Assembly: GCA_029204225.1 (NCBI GenBank)
Contig: CM055096.1
Coordinates: 72,237,349-72,301,348 of the forward strand
Length of the DNA stretch: 64,000 nucleotides
Direction of reading: 5' to 3'
Origin: Diphasiastrum complanatum
Taxonomy: Eukaryota; Streptophyta; Lycopodiopsida; Lycopodiales; Lycopodiaceae
Position 1 is the first letter of the stretch, and each line of letters opens with the position of its first letter. Below are positions 1 through 11,641 of the stretch, piece after piece. A model generated the notes under the pieces. It made no database searches. It had not been told where the DNA came from and saw nothing but the letters and a program-made list of their open reading frames with translations. Made by a program: the position numbers and the translations under genes.

Positions 1-2
1 TG

Positions 3-92
3 CCTCCAGACTCCGAGCCAGACTTTGTGTTTGACACCCCTGCAGATGCATCTGGCACACAGATGGATGATTTGTTTAGCGCAAACTTGTAG
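3..92 (+). pseudogene. hAT transposase, C-terminal tail only (copy hAT-1)
   Basis: An open frame entering from the left edge ends in TAG at 90-92 and encodes an acidic tail with DSEPDFVFD and ending DDLFSANL. The same DNA recurs at 23,754-23,826 behind a clear hAT transposase, which identifies this as the last codons of that family. Only 29 codons lie in the window, so whether the upstream gene is intact cannot be judged. The tail carries no catalytic residues; the family's dimerisation region would lie outside the window. Everything after the stop to about 1.6 kb matches the flank of the hAT-3 copy, so it is the 3' non-coding part of the same element. Confidence 0.7.
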
Positions 93-252
93 ATACTAAT
101 ACACATTTTAGCATCATGTACAGTGGCATCAGATGAGATGTATATGTTTTTTTACAATCTATTTGTGTCATGGCTAATTTATCGTCGTTGCTTACAAATG
201 GTTAGCTCTGTGAAGTTTCAATGGTTAGTCAAAAATGGTTTGCTCTGTGCAA

Positions 253-381
<129 letters not shown>

Positions 382-429
382 CCAGCACATCTGCATCTCA
401 TTCAAAACATATGCATCATGTTCAACCAT

Positions 430-525
430 TTAACATAAGACCCTAAACCCGACACCCCAACAAATGGCACAGTTAACACAACACTCCAAACCCTAACAAA
501 TCACCCTAAACCCACAACCCCACAG
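430..525. repeat. Degenerate plant telomere-like CCCTAAA motifs
   Basis: Several CCCTAAA/CCCTAA heptamers are scattered among AC-rich sequence. This is the Arabidopsis-type telomere unit in interstitial position. Similar clusters occur at 2,310-2,330, 5,890-5,905, 21,735-21,752, 24,851-24,868 and 34,588-34,602, always in the same transposon flanks. Confidence 0.6.
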
Positions 526-699
526 CCATAACCATCAGAGCAAGCCACAAGCATAATCATCATCCATAAACATGATCAACCCCACCCACGTCCTCATTGT
601 GTCGTAGGCATTGCACCACAGGTATGTGCAGATTCAACATCAAAGCTGCACTTTCGCAGCATACACTTAAACCTGCGTAGAATGTATCGATGGTCCAGG

Positions 700-870
700 A
701 ATACAGTGCACTGGTTCGTGGAGCGGGTACGTACTCAGGAGACCGAGCCTGGTCCGATTCGGGCATCGTCCGGTCAAAATGGTCGTTCGACGGGTTAGAA
801 ACGCAATTAGGTCAATCCAAATGGACTAGTTCTGCAGCTATCCGTCCGACGGACCCGTTTCTCCAACCAC
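700..870. repeat. Single partial unit of the GGTCAAAATGG tandem family
   Basis: Contains in order the family's landmarks: GATTCGGGCATCGTC, GGTCAAAATGG, GAAACGCAA, TCCGTCCGACGG and CCCGTTTCTCC. Tandem copies lie at 4,665-5,560, 24,340-25,260 and 33,290-34,150. No conserved reading frame is seen; short open frames differ from copy to copy. Confidence 0.75.
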
Positions 871-1647
871 TACAGGGAGTGAATGGTCACCAGTGGAGTG
901 GATGGTCATCAGACACTTTGTTCGGTCGGGACCTGAAAACTGGGAGATGTTTCGGAGCCGCCGTGCTGATACGCAAAATTTCGACATCGTATTGTAGCAA
1001 GTTGGAGTAGTGCCATAACTAATTAGTAAGTTGTTGAAGTTCATCCGGGAAGAAACCCATCCCCTAAACCGAGTCACAGTAGTGTATAGCTTGTCACTCT
1101 TCTGATGAGCCCTAATTTCCCCCAGAGACTTCTGCTCTTGAGAGCTTGTCACTCTTCTGGTGAGCGTTCACCTTTCCCCAATCCTCTGGCGAGCATTCAC
1201 TTCTAAACCTTGGGGCAATAATATGTTTGCCATACAAACCTTCACTCGAAACCACTGTCAGATTTTTCTTTGCCACCTTTTTGGAGCTTAGTTCCCAATG
1301 AAGGTTCGTAGTAATTTATGAACTGCTCACTGGCCATGGTTGTTTAGTAATACTGAGGTTATGAGAGGCATGGCCCAATGGTTAGGTCTGTTGCAAATAT
1401 TTTTGCGAATTTTTTTGGAAATTCTTTCGGTACTGTTTTCCTATTTTTTAACAAGAGGGGGTAGGTGGGTGACAGACACCCTCTGATAATTAATTCCGGG
1501 GGAAAAACAGGGGTCATAAATTGTTTTCATTTTGCTTTTGGGATGGGGTGCAGTATAGACAGGTGTCTGTATTTTCTTTTTCTTTTTTTTGAAAAAAAAA
1601 CAATTTGAAAAAAACTGAACTCATCCGCGTCCGCCATCAGCTTCCTT

Positions 1648-1649
<2 letters not shown>

Positions 1650-1695
<46 letters not shown>

Positions 1696-1707
1696 ATATA
1701 TATATAA
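1650..1707. repeat. (AT)n tract before a CG-rich module
   Basis: TATATA run with a short GTGTGTGT interruption, preceded by GTCCGCCATCAGCTTCCTTAGA. The CCTTAG boundary recurs at every (TA)n of this module family in the window. Confidence 0.9.
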
Positions 1708-1710
1708 TAT

Positions 1711-1925
1711 CAGACATGAGGGTCCGGGCCGAAGTGCCCGTGTCCGACGCCCGGACCCGGACACGTCCAAACCCCGGACGCAGGGTCGGACGCGTCCTCT
1801 TTTTTTAATTTTTATTTTTTTTGGGCTGGACTCGTCCGGGCCCCAGACGCATTTTAAAAAAAAAAAAAAAAAAGCACGCAGGCCCTGCGGACAGTCCGCA
1901 GAACCCGAGAGCAGCGAAAGAGGGC
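1711..1925. repeat. CG-rich CGTCCG module
   Basis: Begins TCAGACATGAGGGTCCGGG, is dense in CGCGTCCG/CGGACGCG words, and has a poly-T then poly-A centre. Closely similar modules start at 21,223 and 26,011 in the leaders of the other hAT copies. No credible protein is encoded. Confidence 0.75.
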
Positions 1926-2460
<535 letters not shown>

Positions 2461-2525
2461 TGTGCCATCATCTGAAAGAGGGCGTGAAGCGGGAGTACTG
2501 GGTGGGGCATGTGGACCATCCCCTG

Positions 2526-4656
2526 CTAGGTCGACCGTCTAGTCGACCGTGAGGGCATTGCACTGAATGTCTTAAACCAATCCGAAAGCAAAACGACAGA
2601 GCAACGCAGCAGGGTGTGTGCGCCTCCTGCCCTCATGCTCTCCGTGATGCGTCGAACCACCTTGGTGTTGGTGTTGCAGTACACCAGGTCATTGCACCGC
2701 TCCTTCATCAGACGGTTATGCCTGTTCGTGTGAACAAGGCTGAACGCTGACCAATTCCACTCGCACACGCAAGCAGAACAATCTCGCATTAATTGGCAAC
2801 AACTCGAGTGAGTACCGACCTTGTAGAGAAAATGCAAAAACTGGTTGGATGAATGAGATTAGACAACATACCTGTGAAAGGACTCGGAGTGCGAGCGTCC
2901 TCAGGTCTGGCTGCCCGGCGTCGTAGCTCTCCCACCATGATACAGGCAAGAGTCTGTTCTCTCGAACATGTGCAAGTTCCTCGCCGAACAAACCCAGAGA
3001 GTGCCTGCAGTTGAGCAACGATATGCTGGAGTACACTTGAGCCCGCGAAGGGAAATTGAACGAACGACAACGTACGATAGATCAAGAGTTTACCTGTAAC
3101 CGAGCCTCTGCACCTCGAGCCTGCTGCGGAACCCAGTGTCGCTGCTGAGGAGACAGATGTATGCGAACCAGTCTGCACGCAGCTCTGCATCATCGTACTG
3201 CCTCTCGCTCTGAAACAGCGGATGCAGTATGTGGGCCACACTATGAATGGGCCGATGAAACTTATCCCATCGCCGCTGCCACAAGCGCCTGATAGGCTCC
3301 AACCTGTGGACCAAACCACGTGGAGGCAACAGTTACATACCATCGTGTTGCAGCAGCAAGACGAAACAGAGTGCGAAATGGAAGTAAGGATGGCGAGACA
3401 GAAAAAGGTTATACCTGGCAGGGTCCAGCTCAGAACGCTCGAGAGACTCGCCTATGCGGTCCATGAACTCGTAAATGAGGCCCATCGTGCACCCCTCGCG
3501 ATCAACGAGCCTCAGAACAGAGTAGACGGGGCGCATGACGTCCATGAGCTGCTGCATATCCACCCAGAAAGGCTCCATGAATAAGATGTCGTGGAAGGCC
3601 AAGCCCTTCGGGGTCGTACAGGTCCATGGCGGTGAACTCTGCCGAAGTGGCCATGTGCCGCAATTCACCCTTGAGCTTGTGTAGCCGCTCAAGCATGATG
3701 AACTGGTAGGTGAAGCGGGTGCGAGCGGGCTTCTTCAAGTCGCTCTGCATTGACAAACGGAATGAGAGGCACACATGAAACGAGCAAAAAATAAAGAAGC
3801 ATCTTGAACGAGCCAAAAAATAAGCAGCAACTTACCTGCTGAATGTGCAGAAAAGTGTCGTCATGCGGCGCTTGCGTGTGACGAAGTCCACAACCGCAAG
3901 TGCCCTTGTGAGAATGTCATTGACCCAAGGCAGGTGCCCGACAGAATGTAGGAGGAGTCCGTCACAACCTTTCACGATACGTTCACACGATCAGTTCACA
4001 GCTCGGAAACACATTGCAATCAATCGCAAATTACGCAAAACTATTGTATCAACATCAAGCAACAAATGAGCAAGCAACTAATAAAAGAATATTATACCTG
4101 GACAACGCACTGTGGCCCGACTTCCTCTATCGCTGCGCAAATGATGTCGTAAATGTACTCGGCCGAATGCACTCTCCCTCCCTCGGAGGCATCATTGCTC
4201 CGCAGGAACATGGAACCGTAACAACTACAAACACTCACGTTGATGAGTGGACGTCTGCGACGATCAGTCCACCCATCAGCCATGATGGAACAACTGTATC
4301 TATCCCAAGCCTCGTGCAGTGCGGCCAGTCTCTCTCTGACTGATGCAACCCGGTCCTGGAGCAAAGGGCCTCGTAGTGCGTCGGTTGTGGATGGTGTGTA
4401 GTCGGGCCCACAGACTGCAACTTTCGAGATAGCCTCTCGAAAGATGCGGGATGATGCCATGATAAAGGGGAGATTCAGGTCATAGAACATTTGTGCTACG
4501 GTCCTGGTGGCCTCTCTGTGCTGCCTCTCTCTGAAAGATCCCGGCATGGACATCTGTCTGGTGCCTCGGGATGTGGATGGCTGGGAGGATGCGGATGGAC
4601 GATGCGGATGTGGAGGTGGTGGCATAGGTGCAGGTGCGGAAGCGGAGGATGTGGAC
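2526..4656 (-). pseudogene. hAT transposase, multi-exon, decayed (copy hAT-2)
   Basis: A hAT-superfamily DNA transposase (cut-and-paste, nuclear). Exons inferred from GT-AG sites: 4656-4098, 3968-3836, 3744-3415, 3303-3094, 3035-2872 and 2819-2526. The first visible exon carries the DUF659-type region (MADGWTDRRRRPLI; MFYDLNLPFIMASS). Exon 5 has WWESYDAGQPDLRTLALRVL and exon 6 has CEWNWSAFSLVHT, both typical of the hAT C-terminal dimerisation domain. Damage: the BED zinc finger and start are missing, cut at 4,656 where tandem repeats begin; exon 2 is about 90 bp shorter than the 224-bp exon in hAT-5; exon 3 has a frame change near 3,610; and the acidic tail seen in hAT-1 is absent. In compensation the 3' exons survive only here, and exon 1 lacks the frameshift of hAT-3. 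Confidence 0.88.
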
Positions 4657-4664
4657 GGCTGGTT

Positions 4665-5560
4665 CGTTGAGCGGGTACGTACCCAAGGGACCGAGCCTGG
4701 CTCGATTCGGGCATCGTCCGGTCAAAATGGCCGTTCGACGGGTTAGAAACGCAATTAGGTCAGTCGAAATGGACTAGTTTTGCAGCTATCCGTCCGACGG
4801 TCCCATTTCTCCAAACGGGATCCGTTTCAGGTGTCGTCCATTTTGGCCAGCGGACAACCTCGATAGGAACCTGTGGGAGCAGACGGGAAGAGGACCGGAT
4901 GGACGGCAAGCCCAGTACGTCCTTCCGAAGTTTAGGGTCAAAACAGGGCTTTGGGGACACTTTGCCGGGATGGGACCTGAAAACATTTGGAATTGACAGT
5001 ATGGTCCGGGAATACAATCCAATGATTCATGATCCCGAAACGATCTCAAGGGACCGAACCTGGCTCGATTCGGATGTCGTTCGGTCAAAATGGTCGTTCG
5101 ATGGGACAGAAACGCAAACAGGTCACGTGAAATGGACTACTTTTGCAAGCCTCTGTCCGACGGCCTAGTTTCTCCAAACAGGCTTCGTTTCGGGTTTAGG
5201 GTTCGTGATCCCGATACGAACCCAAGGGATCGAGCCTGGCTCGATTCGGGTCTCGTTCGGTCAAAATGGCCCTTACGACTGTAGAGAAGCACAACTAGGT
5301 CAAGCGAAATGGACTGGTTTTGCAACTCTCCGTACGACGGTCCCGTTTCTCCAAACAGGATCCGTTTCGGGTGTCGTCTGCTTCGGCCAGTGGACAACCT
5401 CGATATGAACCTGTGGGAACAAACAGGACGAAAAAATGACCGACGGTCGGCCTGCAACGTCCGTCCGAAGTTCGACGTTCAACAAGGCTTCAGGGACATT
5501 TTGTCTGGTCGGGATCTGAAAACTAGGAGATGTTTCGGAGCCCCCGTGCTGGTACGCAAA
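4665..5560. repeat. Degenerate tandem repeat units (GGTCAAAATGG family)
   Basis: Three diverged units, roughly 4,665-4,995, 5,000-5,195 (short) and 5,196-5,560. Each has GATTCGGG, then GGTCAAAATGG, GAAACGCAA or a variant, AAATGGACT, CCGACGG, CCCGTTTCTCC and usually TCCGTTTCGGGTGTCGT. Units 1 and 3 continue into GGACAACCTCGAT. No frame is conserved, so these look like non-coding internal repeats of the hAT-linked element. The second set is at 33,290-34,150. Confidence 0.8.
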
Positions 5561-6044
5561 ATTTTGACATCGTATTGTAGCATATTGAAGTAGTGCCATA
5601 AGTAATTAGTAAGCTGTTGAAGTTCATCCGGGGAGAAACCGATCTCATCAACCAAGTCACAGTAGTGTATAGGTCTTGTGGTTTTCTGTAGTTAATGACA
5701 CAATTTTGCACAAGTAGTTAATAAGTTGTTGAAGTTCATTCGAGGGGGAACAGATCTCATCATATAAGTCTTAAACATAGTAGTGTGTCGGTCTTGTGGT
5801 TTCCTGTCTTGAGAGCTTGTCACTCTTTTGAGCGTTCACCTCTCCCCAATCCTCTGGTGAGCATTCACTCCCTTGAGACGGTCACTGATGCACCCTAAAC
5901 CCTAAACCAGTAATATGTTTGCCATACAAACCATCATCTTCACTCAAAACCACTCTCAGATCTTTCTTTCCCGCTTTTTTGGAGCTCAATTCCCAATGAA
6001 GGTTCGTAATAATTTATGAACTGCTCATTAGCCATGGTTGTTTA
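5561..6044. other. Non-coding flank, no gene seen
   Basis: Repeated at 25,250-25,680 and 34,150-34,740. Contains AAGTAATTAGTAAGCTGTTG near 5,600, which recurs inverted near 7,437-7,470, and a CCCTAAACCCTAAA pair near 5,890. No coding signal. Confidence 0.6.
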
Positions 6045-6319
6045 GTAAAATCTCAATTATGAGAGGCATGGCCCAGCGGTTAGGTCTGTTGCAAATTTTT
6101 TTGGTACCGTTTTCCTATTTTTTAACAGGAGGGGGCAAGTGGGTGCCAGACAATTCGGGGGAAAAACATGGGCCATAAATTGCTTTTATTTTGCTTTCGA
6201 GATGGGGGACAGTGTAGGCGATGCCTGTATTTTTTATTTTTTTTGAAAAAAAAAAATTTGCAAAAAATCGGACGCGGACGCACGCCTGGCACGTCTGCGT
6301 CCGCCATCCGCTTCCTTAG

Positions 6320-6350
<31 letters not shown>

Positions 6351-6477
6351 TCAGAGGTGCGCGTCCGAACGGGACGCGGGCAATCCGCGTCCGGACCCAG
6401 ACGCGTCCGACCCCGGACGCATCCCTTTTTTTTTTTTTTAACAGTAAAAAAAAAATAGGACGCGTTCGGGGTCCGCC

Positions 6478-6574
<97 letters not shown>

Positions 6575-7310
6575 CTAAGGTAGGGCAACCCGGACGCGGA
6601 CGCGTGTCCGCGTCCACCCAGACGCACTTTTTTTTTCCGTGTATTCTAGGGTTTAAAAAAAAACAAAAAAAATTAAACGCATCTGGGGGGTCGAATGCGA
6701 AATGGTCGCGTCCAGCCCGGACGTGTATATATATATATATTAACAGAGATGTGCGTCCGGGCCGGATGCATACAATCCGCGTCCGCGTCCCGTCCGACGT
6801 CCGGAACCGGTCGCGTCCGACCCCCGGACACAAGATCGGATGCGCCACATTTTTTTTATTTTTTTAACGCTAATTTTTTTTTTAAAAAAAAAAAGCGGAT
6901 GCATCCAAGCCCCCGGACGCACCCCTGGCGCGTCCGCGTCCGGACACGAACGCGAACGCGCATTCGCGTCCGGGGTCCGCTACCTTAGATATATATATAT
7001 ATATATATCTAAGGAAATGGACGCGCGTCCGGACACAGACACCTCACGGGTGCGTCAAGGGGTGGACGCGTCCAACATTTTCCAAATTAAAAAAAAAAAA
7101 TACATGCCCCTCCCCTCACTGTCCCACATCCCCAAAACGAAATAAAAACAATTTTCCTCCCCCTACCCCTCGGAATTAATTATCAGAGGGTGTCTGGCAC
7201 CCACCTGCCCCCTTCTGTTAAAAAAAAAGGAAAAAGATACCCAAAAAAGTTTGCAACAAACCTAACCATTATTATCCATGCCTCCCATAACTGAGACACC
7301 ACAGAATCGG
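6045..7310. mobile_element. Element with long inverted ends and (TA)n-separated CG-rich modules
   Basis: The left arm (about 6,045-6,170) reads GAGAGGCATGGCCCAGCGG, GTTAGGTCTGTTGCAAA, then a poly-A/T stretch and CAAGTGGGTGCCAGAC. The right arm (about 7,180-7,310) is its reverse complement, with GTCTGGCACCCACCTGCCCC and TTTGCAACAAACCTAACCAT. Between them lie modules rich in CGCGTCCG, each with a T-run/A-run centre, separated by (TA)n at 6,481-6,573, about 6,724-6,740 and 6,988-7,009. The last is a perfect palindrome, CCTTAG(AT)nCTAAGG, at 6,983-7,014. It is non-coding and non-autonomous. A second copy is at 34,740-35,960. Confidence 0.6.
6481..6573. repeat. (TA)n microsatellite, about 93 bp
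   Basis: Pure TA run between two CG-rich modules, flanked by CCACCTTA and GCTAAGG. The corresponding tract in copy 2 (35,188-35,240) is about 53 bp. Confidence 0.97.
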
Positions 7311-7978
7311 GCATGAAAGAGCAAACAATTTATATTTTTTGAGTCCAGAGAACACTGTCTCGTGCTCTCGCTATCTCTATCTCTCTGACGGATCTATATT
7401 ATATTATTACATAAATACATGTAAACGATGCGCACCCCGGATGAACTTCAACAACTTACTAATTACTTATGCTCCACAGTGTCATTCAACACAGGGAAGT
7501 ACAAGACCTACACAGTACTATGGCCTATATGATGAGATAGGTTTAGGGTTTTGGGATGAACTCCAACAGCAACACTGAAAGGAAACAGGAATTCTGTCAC
7601 TGCTGCAGCAGAACAGAATGGGATGATCGGATCGCAGGATGAGATTTTTTGAGAGCATCTTGTGCTTTTGACCAATTCTGAATGCTCGAGAAATTGCATG
7701 TCGTGCCACAACAAGAATCCTTCAAATTTACTTTCCTCAGACGACAAACCAATCTAAGGACAGACAGGGATCAATACATATCCCTGTCAATGAGGCCTCT
7801 AGCTTCATTCTATTATTTGTACACGTCTTCTCAAGTAATCCAAGTGCCTTATGCTTTACGAGCATAAGTTTCAAAAAAATTGTGAAGTCACAAATACCAG
7901 GCAAGTTTTCTAGAACTTCTCCTTTATCCTAGCTAACAAAGCCTCCTTTGTCCAAGGACCGTTATACAAGGTTTAGGG

Positions 7979-8293
7979 TTAGGGGATTGTCATTTTGTAC
8001 AGTTCGTAATCCGAGGTCCGGTCAACCAGATTCACATTTTTTGCCTTCTGGGGGCAGTGATCAATATCCATTTCACCCAGGTATTTGGCCAGGAAGATTT
8101 GTAAGAAAGCAATGGTCAAAAAGGTCTTTCCAGTGCCTAGAACAATCGGACGTCCTATCTTTGGTTCAACTATGTAAACTGCATGCAGGATCAAGTCAAG
8201 ACTAGAAGATTTTTGGGTGGAGTGAATGCTCAGCATCTCAAGAAGGACCAGTTGTGACTCCACTTCCAGAATTGCATAAGAACATGCAAACAA
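7979..8293 (-). pseudogene. P-loop NTPase-like fragment (copy 1)
   Basis: A 104-codon frame with a Walker A-like LGTGKTFLTIAFLQIFLAK segment, then a short region with CPQKAK and VNLVDRT. The second copy at 36,639-36,953 keeps these residues with a few substitutions. The arrangement (GxGKT, hydrophobic helix, later beta-strand-like LVDRT) resembles the first motifs of a superfamily 2 or Dicer-type helicase, but the match is too short to assign a family. No Walker B is present. It sits in the non-coding part of the hAT-linked block, so it may be a captured gene piece or chance. Confidence 0.35.
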
Positions 8294-8472
8294 AAATGTT
8301 CTGCTGCTGAAGCTTTCTTGAAAATTGTAGTTTTACTTCATGAATAAGGTACATACACAAGTGAGTTTTTTTTCATTCTGATTAGTGAAAGATCTGCTCA
8401 TTACAACAACACAGACTCTGCAGATTTTATCTGGATCGTTGTGCCGGCGGACATCTTCCAGGAGCTTCTTTG

Positions 8473-8810
<338 letters not shown>

Positions 8811-8849
8811 GTTTAGGGGCTAGACTTTTTTTTTTCTTAATATGCGTGG

Positions 8850-8935
8850 TCCTGGACGCGTTCTGGGGCTCGGACGTGTCCGCGTCCAGCGCGTCCAGCG
8901 TCCAAAAAAAAAAAATTTAAAATGGATGCGTCCGA
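8850..8935. repeat. CG-rich CGTCCG module
   Basis: Short module with GGACGCGTTCTGGG and CGTCCAGCGCGTCCAGCG followed by a poly-A run, of the same kind as at 1,711 and 6,350-6,980. Copy 2 is at 37,835-37,960. Confidence 0.6.
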
Positions 8936-8939
8936 CCCT

Positions 8940-9203
8940 GCGTCTGGGGGTCAAACGCGTCCTCAGGGAAGAGAGGACGATCTCGCAGGGCTCCAGGTGC
9001 AAGTAGAGGTGCACTATCATAGCCAATTGGCTTGCTTGGGGGTTGATGCGGAGGCAGATTGGGAGGATGTGGATGACGAGTCCTCCTCTTCGGATACACA
9101 GCCCATGCCAGTTCTAGACAGGCATAGATATCGGTTGCGAGAGTCAGCTCGGGGCCCTGAGTTGTCTCCGGAGCATTCGTCTGAGACAGATCCAGAGCAT
9201 TGA
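8940..9203 (+). pseudogene. Acidic-tail 3' exon, probably transposon-encoded (copy 1)
   Basis: An open frame ending TGA at 9,201-9,203 encodes LAGLQVQVEVHYHSQLACLG, then the acidic-serine stretch DWEDVDDESSSSD, then DRHRYRLRESARG and a Ser-Pro-Glu-rich end. The copy at 37,921-38,202 has the same frame and length with only a few amino acid changes, so the frame has been kept. No domain is recognised. An acidic tail just before the stop is common in plant hAT transposases, but this one differs from the hAT-1 tail, so it may belong to a second element. Confidence 0.45.
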
Positions 9204-9292
9204 TTGTAGCTTTGTTATTTTATTTTTAGCAGTTTGATATCATGTTCCATGTTTGGCGACCAGATGGTCGAACACAGTATTCAGAGGATTTC

Positions 9293-9493
9293 ATTTCGAT
9301 CTTTATCCGAAATAGTACATTGCTTTGAATTGAACAAGGCTCTACAACCCTGATCTGTGAGCTTGCTAATAGAGTTCTTTGTCAGCTTAGGTACATAAAG
9401 TACATTTTAAGCAATGTTGAATTTCCATTTGGAAGATGGAGGCGTATGGAAATTTGGCCTTCGATTTGATGTCTATTGGAGTCACCGAAGTAA
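9293..9493. other. No feature recognised
   Basis: Sequence after the block B edge; AT-rich, without a credible frame or repeat. Confidence 0.5.
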
Positions 9494-9499
9494 ATGTAC

Positions 9500-9780
9500 T
9501 TCGAATCTGCGAGCGTGAGCAAGCGTGTGTTTTTTCGAATAGGAACTTACATAGAATCATCTGCTGAGAAGCACCAGAATCGAAATATCATAGCAAGGCA
9601 TCTCTACATTGTTGATCATCTTCTACCATTAGCAATGTTGGGTCTTCATGAGAAGTTCTGGCAAAATCAGATCTTCATCCTACTGCATCTTCTTCTTTGC
9701 TCCATTGTGCTTGAGAACTCGACAATCCTTGATGTCGTGATTGGTTTTCTTGCAATACTTGCATAAAAGTTTGGTTTTAG
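9500..9780 (-). pseudogene. Retrotransposon gag remnant with CCHC zinc knuckle
   Basis: On the minus strand, 9,763-9,722 encodes CKYCKKTNHDIKDC, an exact C-x2-C-x4-H-x4-C knuckle used by Gag nucleocapsid to bind RNA. It is followed by a basic stretch (KHNGAKKK) and then stops. No protease or polymerase continues in either direction, so this is a scrap of an LTR element, most likely Ty1/copia. Confidence 0.65.
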
Positions 9781-9799
9781 GCTTTTGATACTGTCGATT

Positions 9800-10102
9800 G
9801 TGCTGTTGTGATTGTTGGTCTAAATGAATACATTGCCTACAGCTTATTCTATAACCTTACAAAAAATGATACCAAAATCTATCCAAAAATCATTTCTTTC
9901 CTACACATGTCATTGCCACCGTGCACACTACGCCCAAAACAAAAAATCAAATGCTCCTATTCTGCTATCATTGCCTTCACACCTCTTAAAAACAATTGGC
10001 AAATTTTTTTGCGTTTCTAAAATGTGGTTGCCATGGATTGCAATCCGCTCGTGTGTGTGTGTGTGTGTGTTGTGTGTGAGTGTGTGTGTGTGTGTGTGTG
10101 TC

Positions 10103-10141
<39 letters not shown>

Positions 10142-10610
10142 ATAGCATATAAATAATATAAAAGTATATAAAACTGTTTTTTTGGCTATAAAAACCAAAA
10201 AAAATTTAGTTAGATCAAAACATAAAAAATAAAAAAAGATATCGATTCCATATCTAACTTTGTCGACTCTTCTATAAACTGGCTTTCTAATTTTCAAGGA
10301 CCTAATTTCACTAGCTCTCCTAAACTCCGACAATTTTACCGACTTTCAACAATTTCAGTGCCAATTGGATATTTCCAAAAGATATAGAGCCAATACAATC
10401 AATAGTATCTCACAAAATATAGGATTCCTATAGCGTTTAAAAAAATTCCAAAAAAATTACCATCAAATCCCCATAAAATTTTGTACTATTGGAAATATTG
10501 AGAAGAAAAAAAAAACAAGAAAAAGATGTTCCAAAAAAACGTTTGGGCCAAAATCTCGAAGCATGTTCCGGGACGCATTTTGAAATGCATAGTGCAATTA
10601 TGGTGTGTGT

Positions 10611-10665
<55 letters not shown>

Positions 10666-10680
10666 TCCATGGTTTTTATT
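9800..10680. other. AT-rich spacer with (TG)n and (AT)n
   Basis: (TG)n at about 10,053-10,100, (AT)n at about 10,108-10,136 and (TG)n at about 10,601-10,664. The rest is AT-rich with no credible coding frame. Confidence 0.7.
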
Positions 10681-10684
10681 ACAT

Positions 10685-11060
10685 TACAATGAAGCAAGGA
10701 TGTCCACTCTCTCCTACTTTATTTGGTTTTCATATTAATTAGTTCGAACTATTGGTTAGGGTGGTTGTCAAGGTTTCAAGTTGAATTGAGATTCATTTTA
10801 TTGCATGCATATGTAGTTCTAGTATCTCTATGTAGAGGAAAATTGGAGGTCCGTGTAAAGAAGACCAAAGTTATGGTCCTCAATAAATCTTGGCCTTTCA
10901 TGCAAAAATAGACTTTCATATTGAATGGTCAAACAAATAGAGGTAGTCTCTTCCTACATACTTGGGAATAATGTTCACAAGTCCTATCTTTAGTATGAGA
11001 TAAGTAACTACCAAGGGGCTCCAAAAAGGCTAACCTTACCTAGTCAAAATGGAGCATTCT
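10685..11060 (+). pseudogene. LINE reverse transcriptase remnant
   Basis: Position 10,689-10,727 encodes MKQGCPLSPTLFG, the hallmark motif (G-x-x-Q-G-C-P-L-S-P-x-L-F) of non-LTR reverse transcriptases. Downstream, in shifting frames, are pieces resembling the region around the catalytic YADD box (the box itself is lost, but VVLVSLC and VKKTKVMVLN survive) and the following LPTYLGIMF. Several stops and frame changes show it is long dead. No endonuclease is seen upstream. Confidence 0.75.
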
Positions 11061-11578
11061 CCTTCAAGAGGCATATATGGGGCACGAAGAGTTAGGTGTC
11101 GCCTTTTGACACTCTAGTCACTCCCATGGCTATATATGCAACAAAGCATGGTGTATACAGTTCATGACATCTAATTGGGCTAGAGGGCATCACTTGTCTT
11201 TGTATTTTGACACTCTACATCTAGTAGATGGATTTATTTGACATCTCCTTATCGAATCTTCTAGGGAGACCCATTTTTATATTCGACAGTCCATTCACAC
11301 GTCTTGTGTTTGGACAGTTTGGTCAGCCCACTCGGGTTCAAGTTAGTGGATTGATTTCTTGGAGCTAAAAGTAGGCAATGATCTGATCTCACCACAGTAT
11401 CTAAACTCGAGCATGTCACATAATCTTTGGTTCACCTTATACCAACTCAAAGTTTCCTCACATCAACTACAAGTGGAAATAGGCTGTTTCGTGGAGGTCC
11501 CAATAAAACAGGATTTGTCGAATTTGTGCTTTAAGAGAGGTTAAAACAAAGGAGTGTTCTATCTTTTGCTACCCAATA

Positions 11579-11582
<4 letters not shown>
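11060..11582. other. No feature recognised beyond possible LINE continuation
   Basis: May be the decayed end of the LINE above. No frame or motif can be supported. Confidence 0.4.

Positions 11583-11638
<56 letters not shown>
11583..11638. repeat. (TC)n microsatellite
   Basis: About 56 bp of pure TC. Confidence 0.97.

Positions 11639-11641
<3 letters not shown>

Noticed and set aside
1369-1396. Possible tRNA gene from GGCATGGCCCAATGGTTAGG
   Set aside because: Only a D-arm/box A-like part is present; no anticodon arm, T-arm or acceptor stem can be formed. Kept only as a possible SINE relic.
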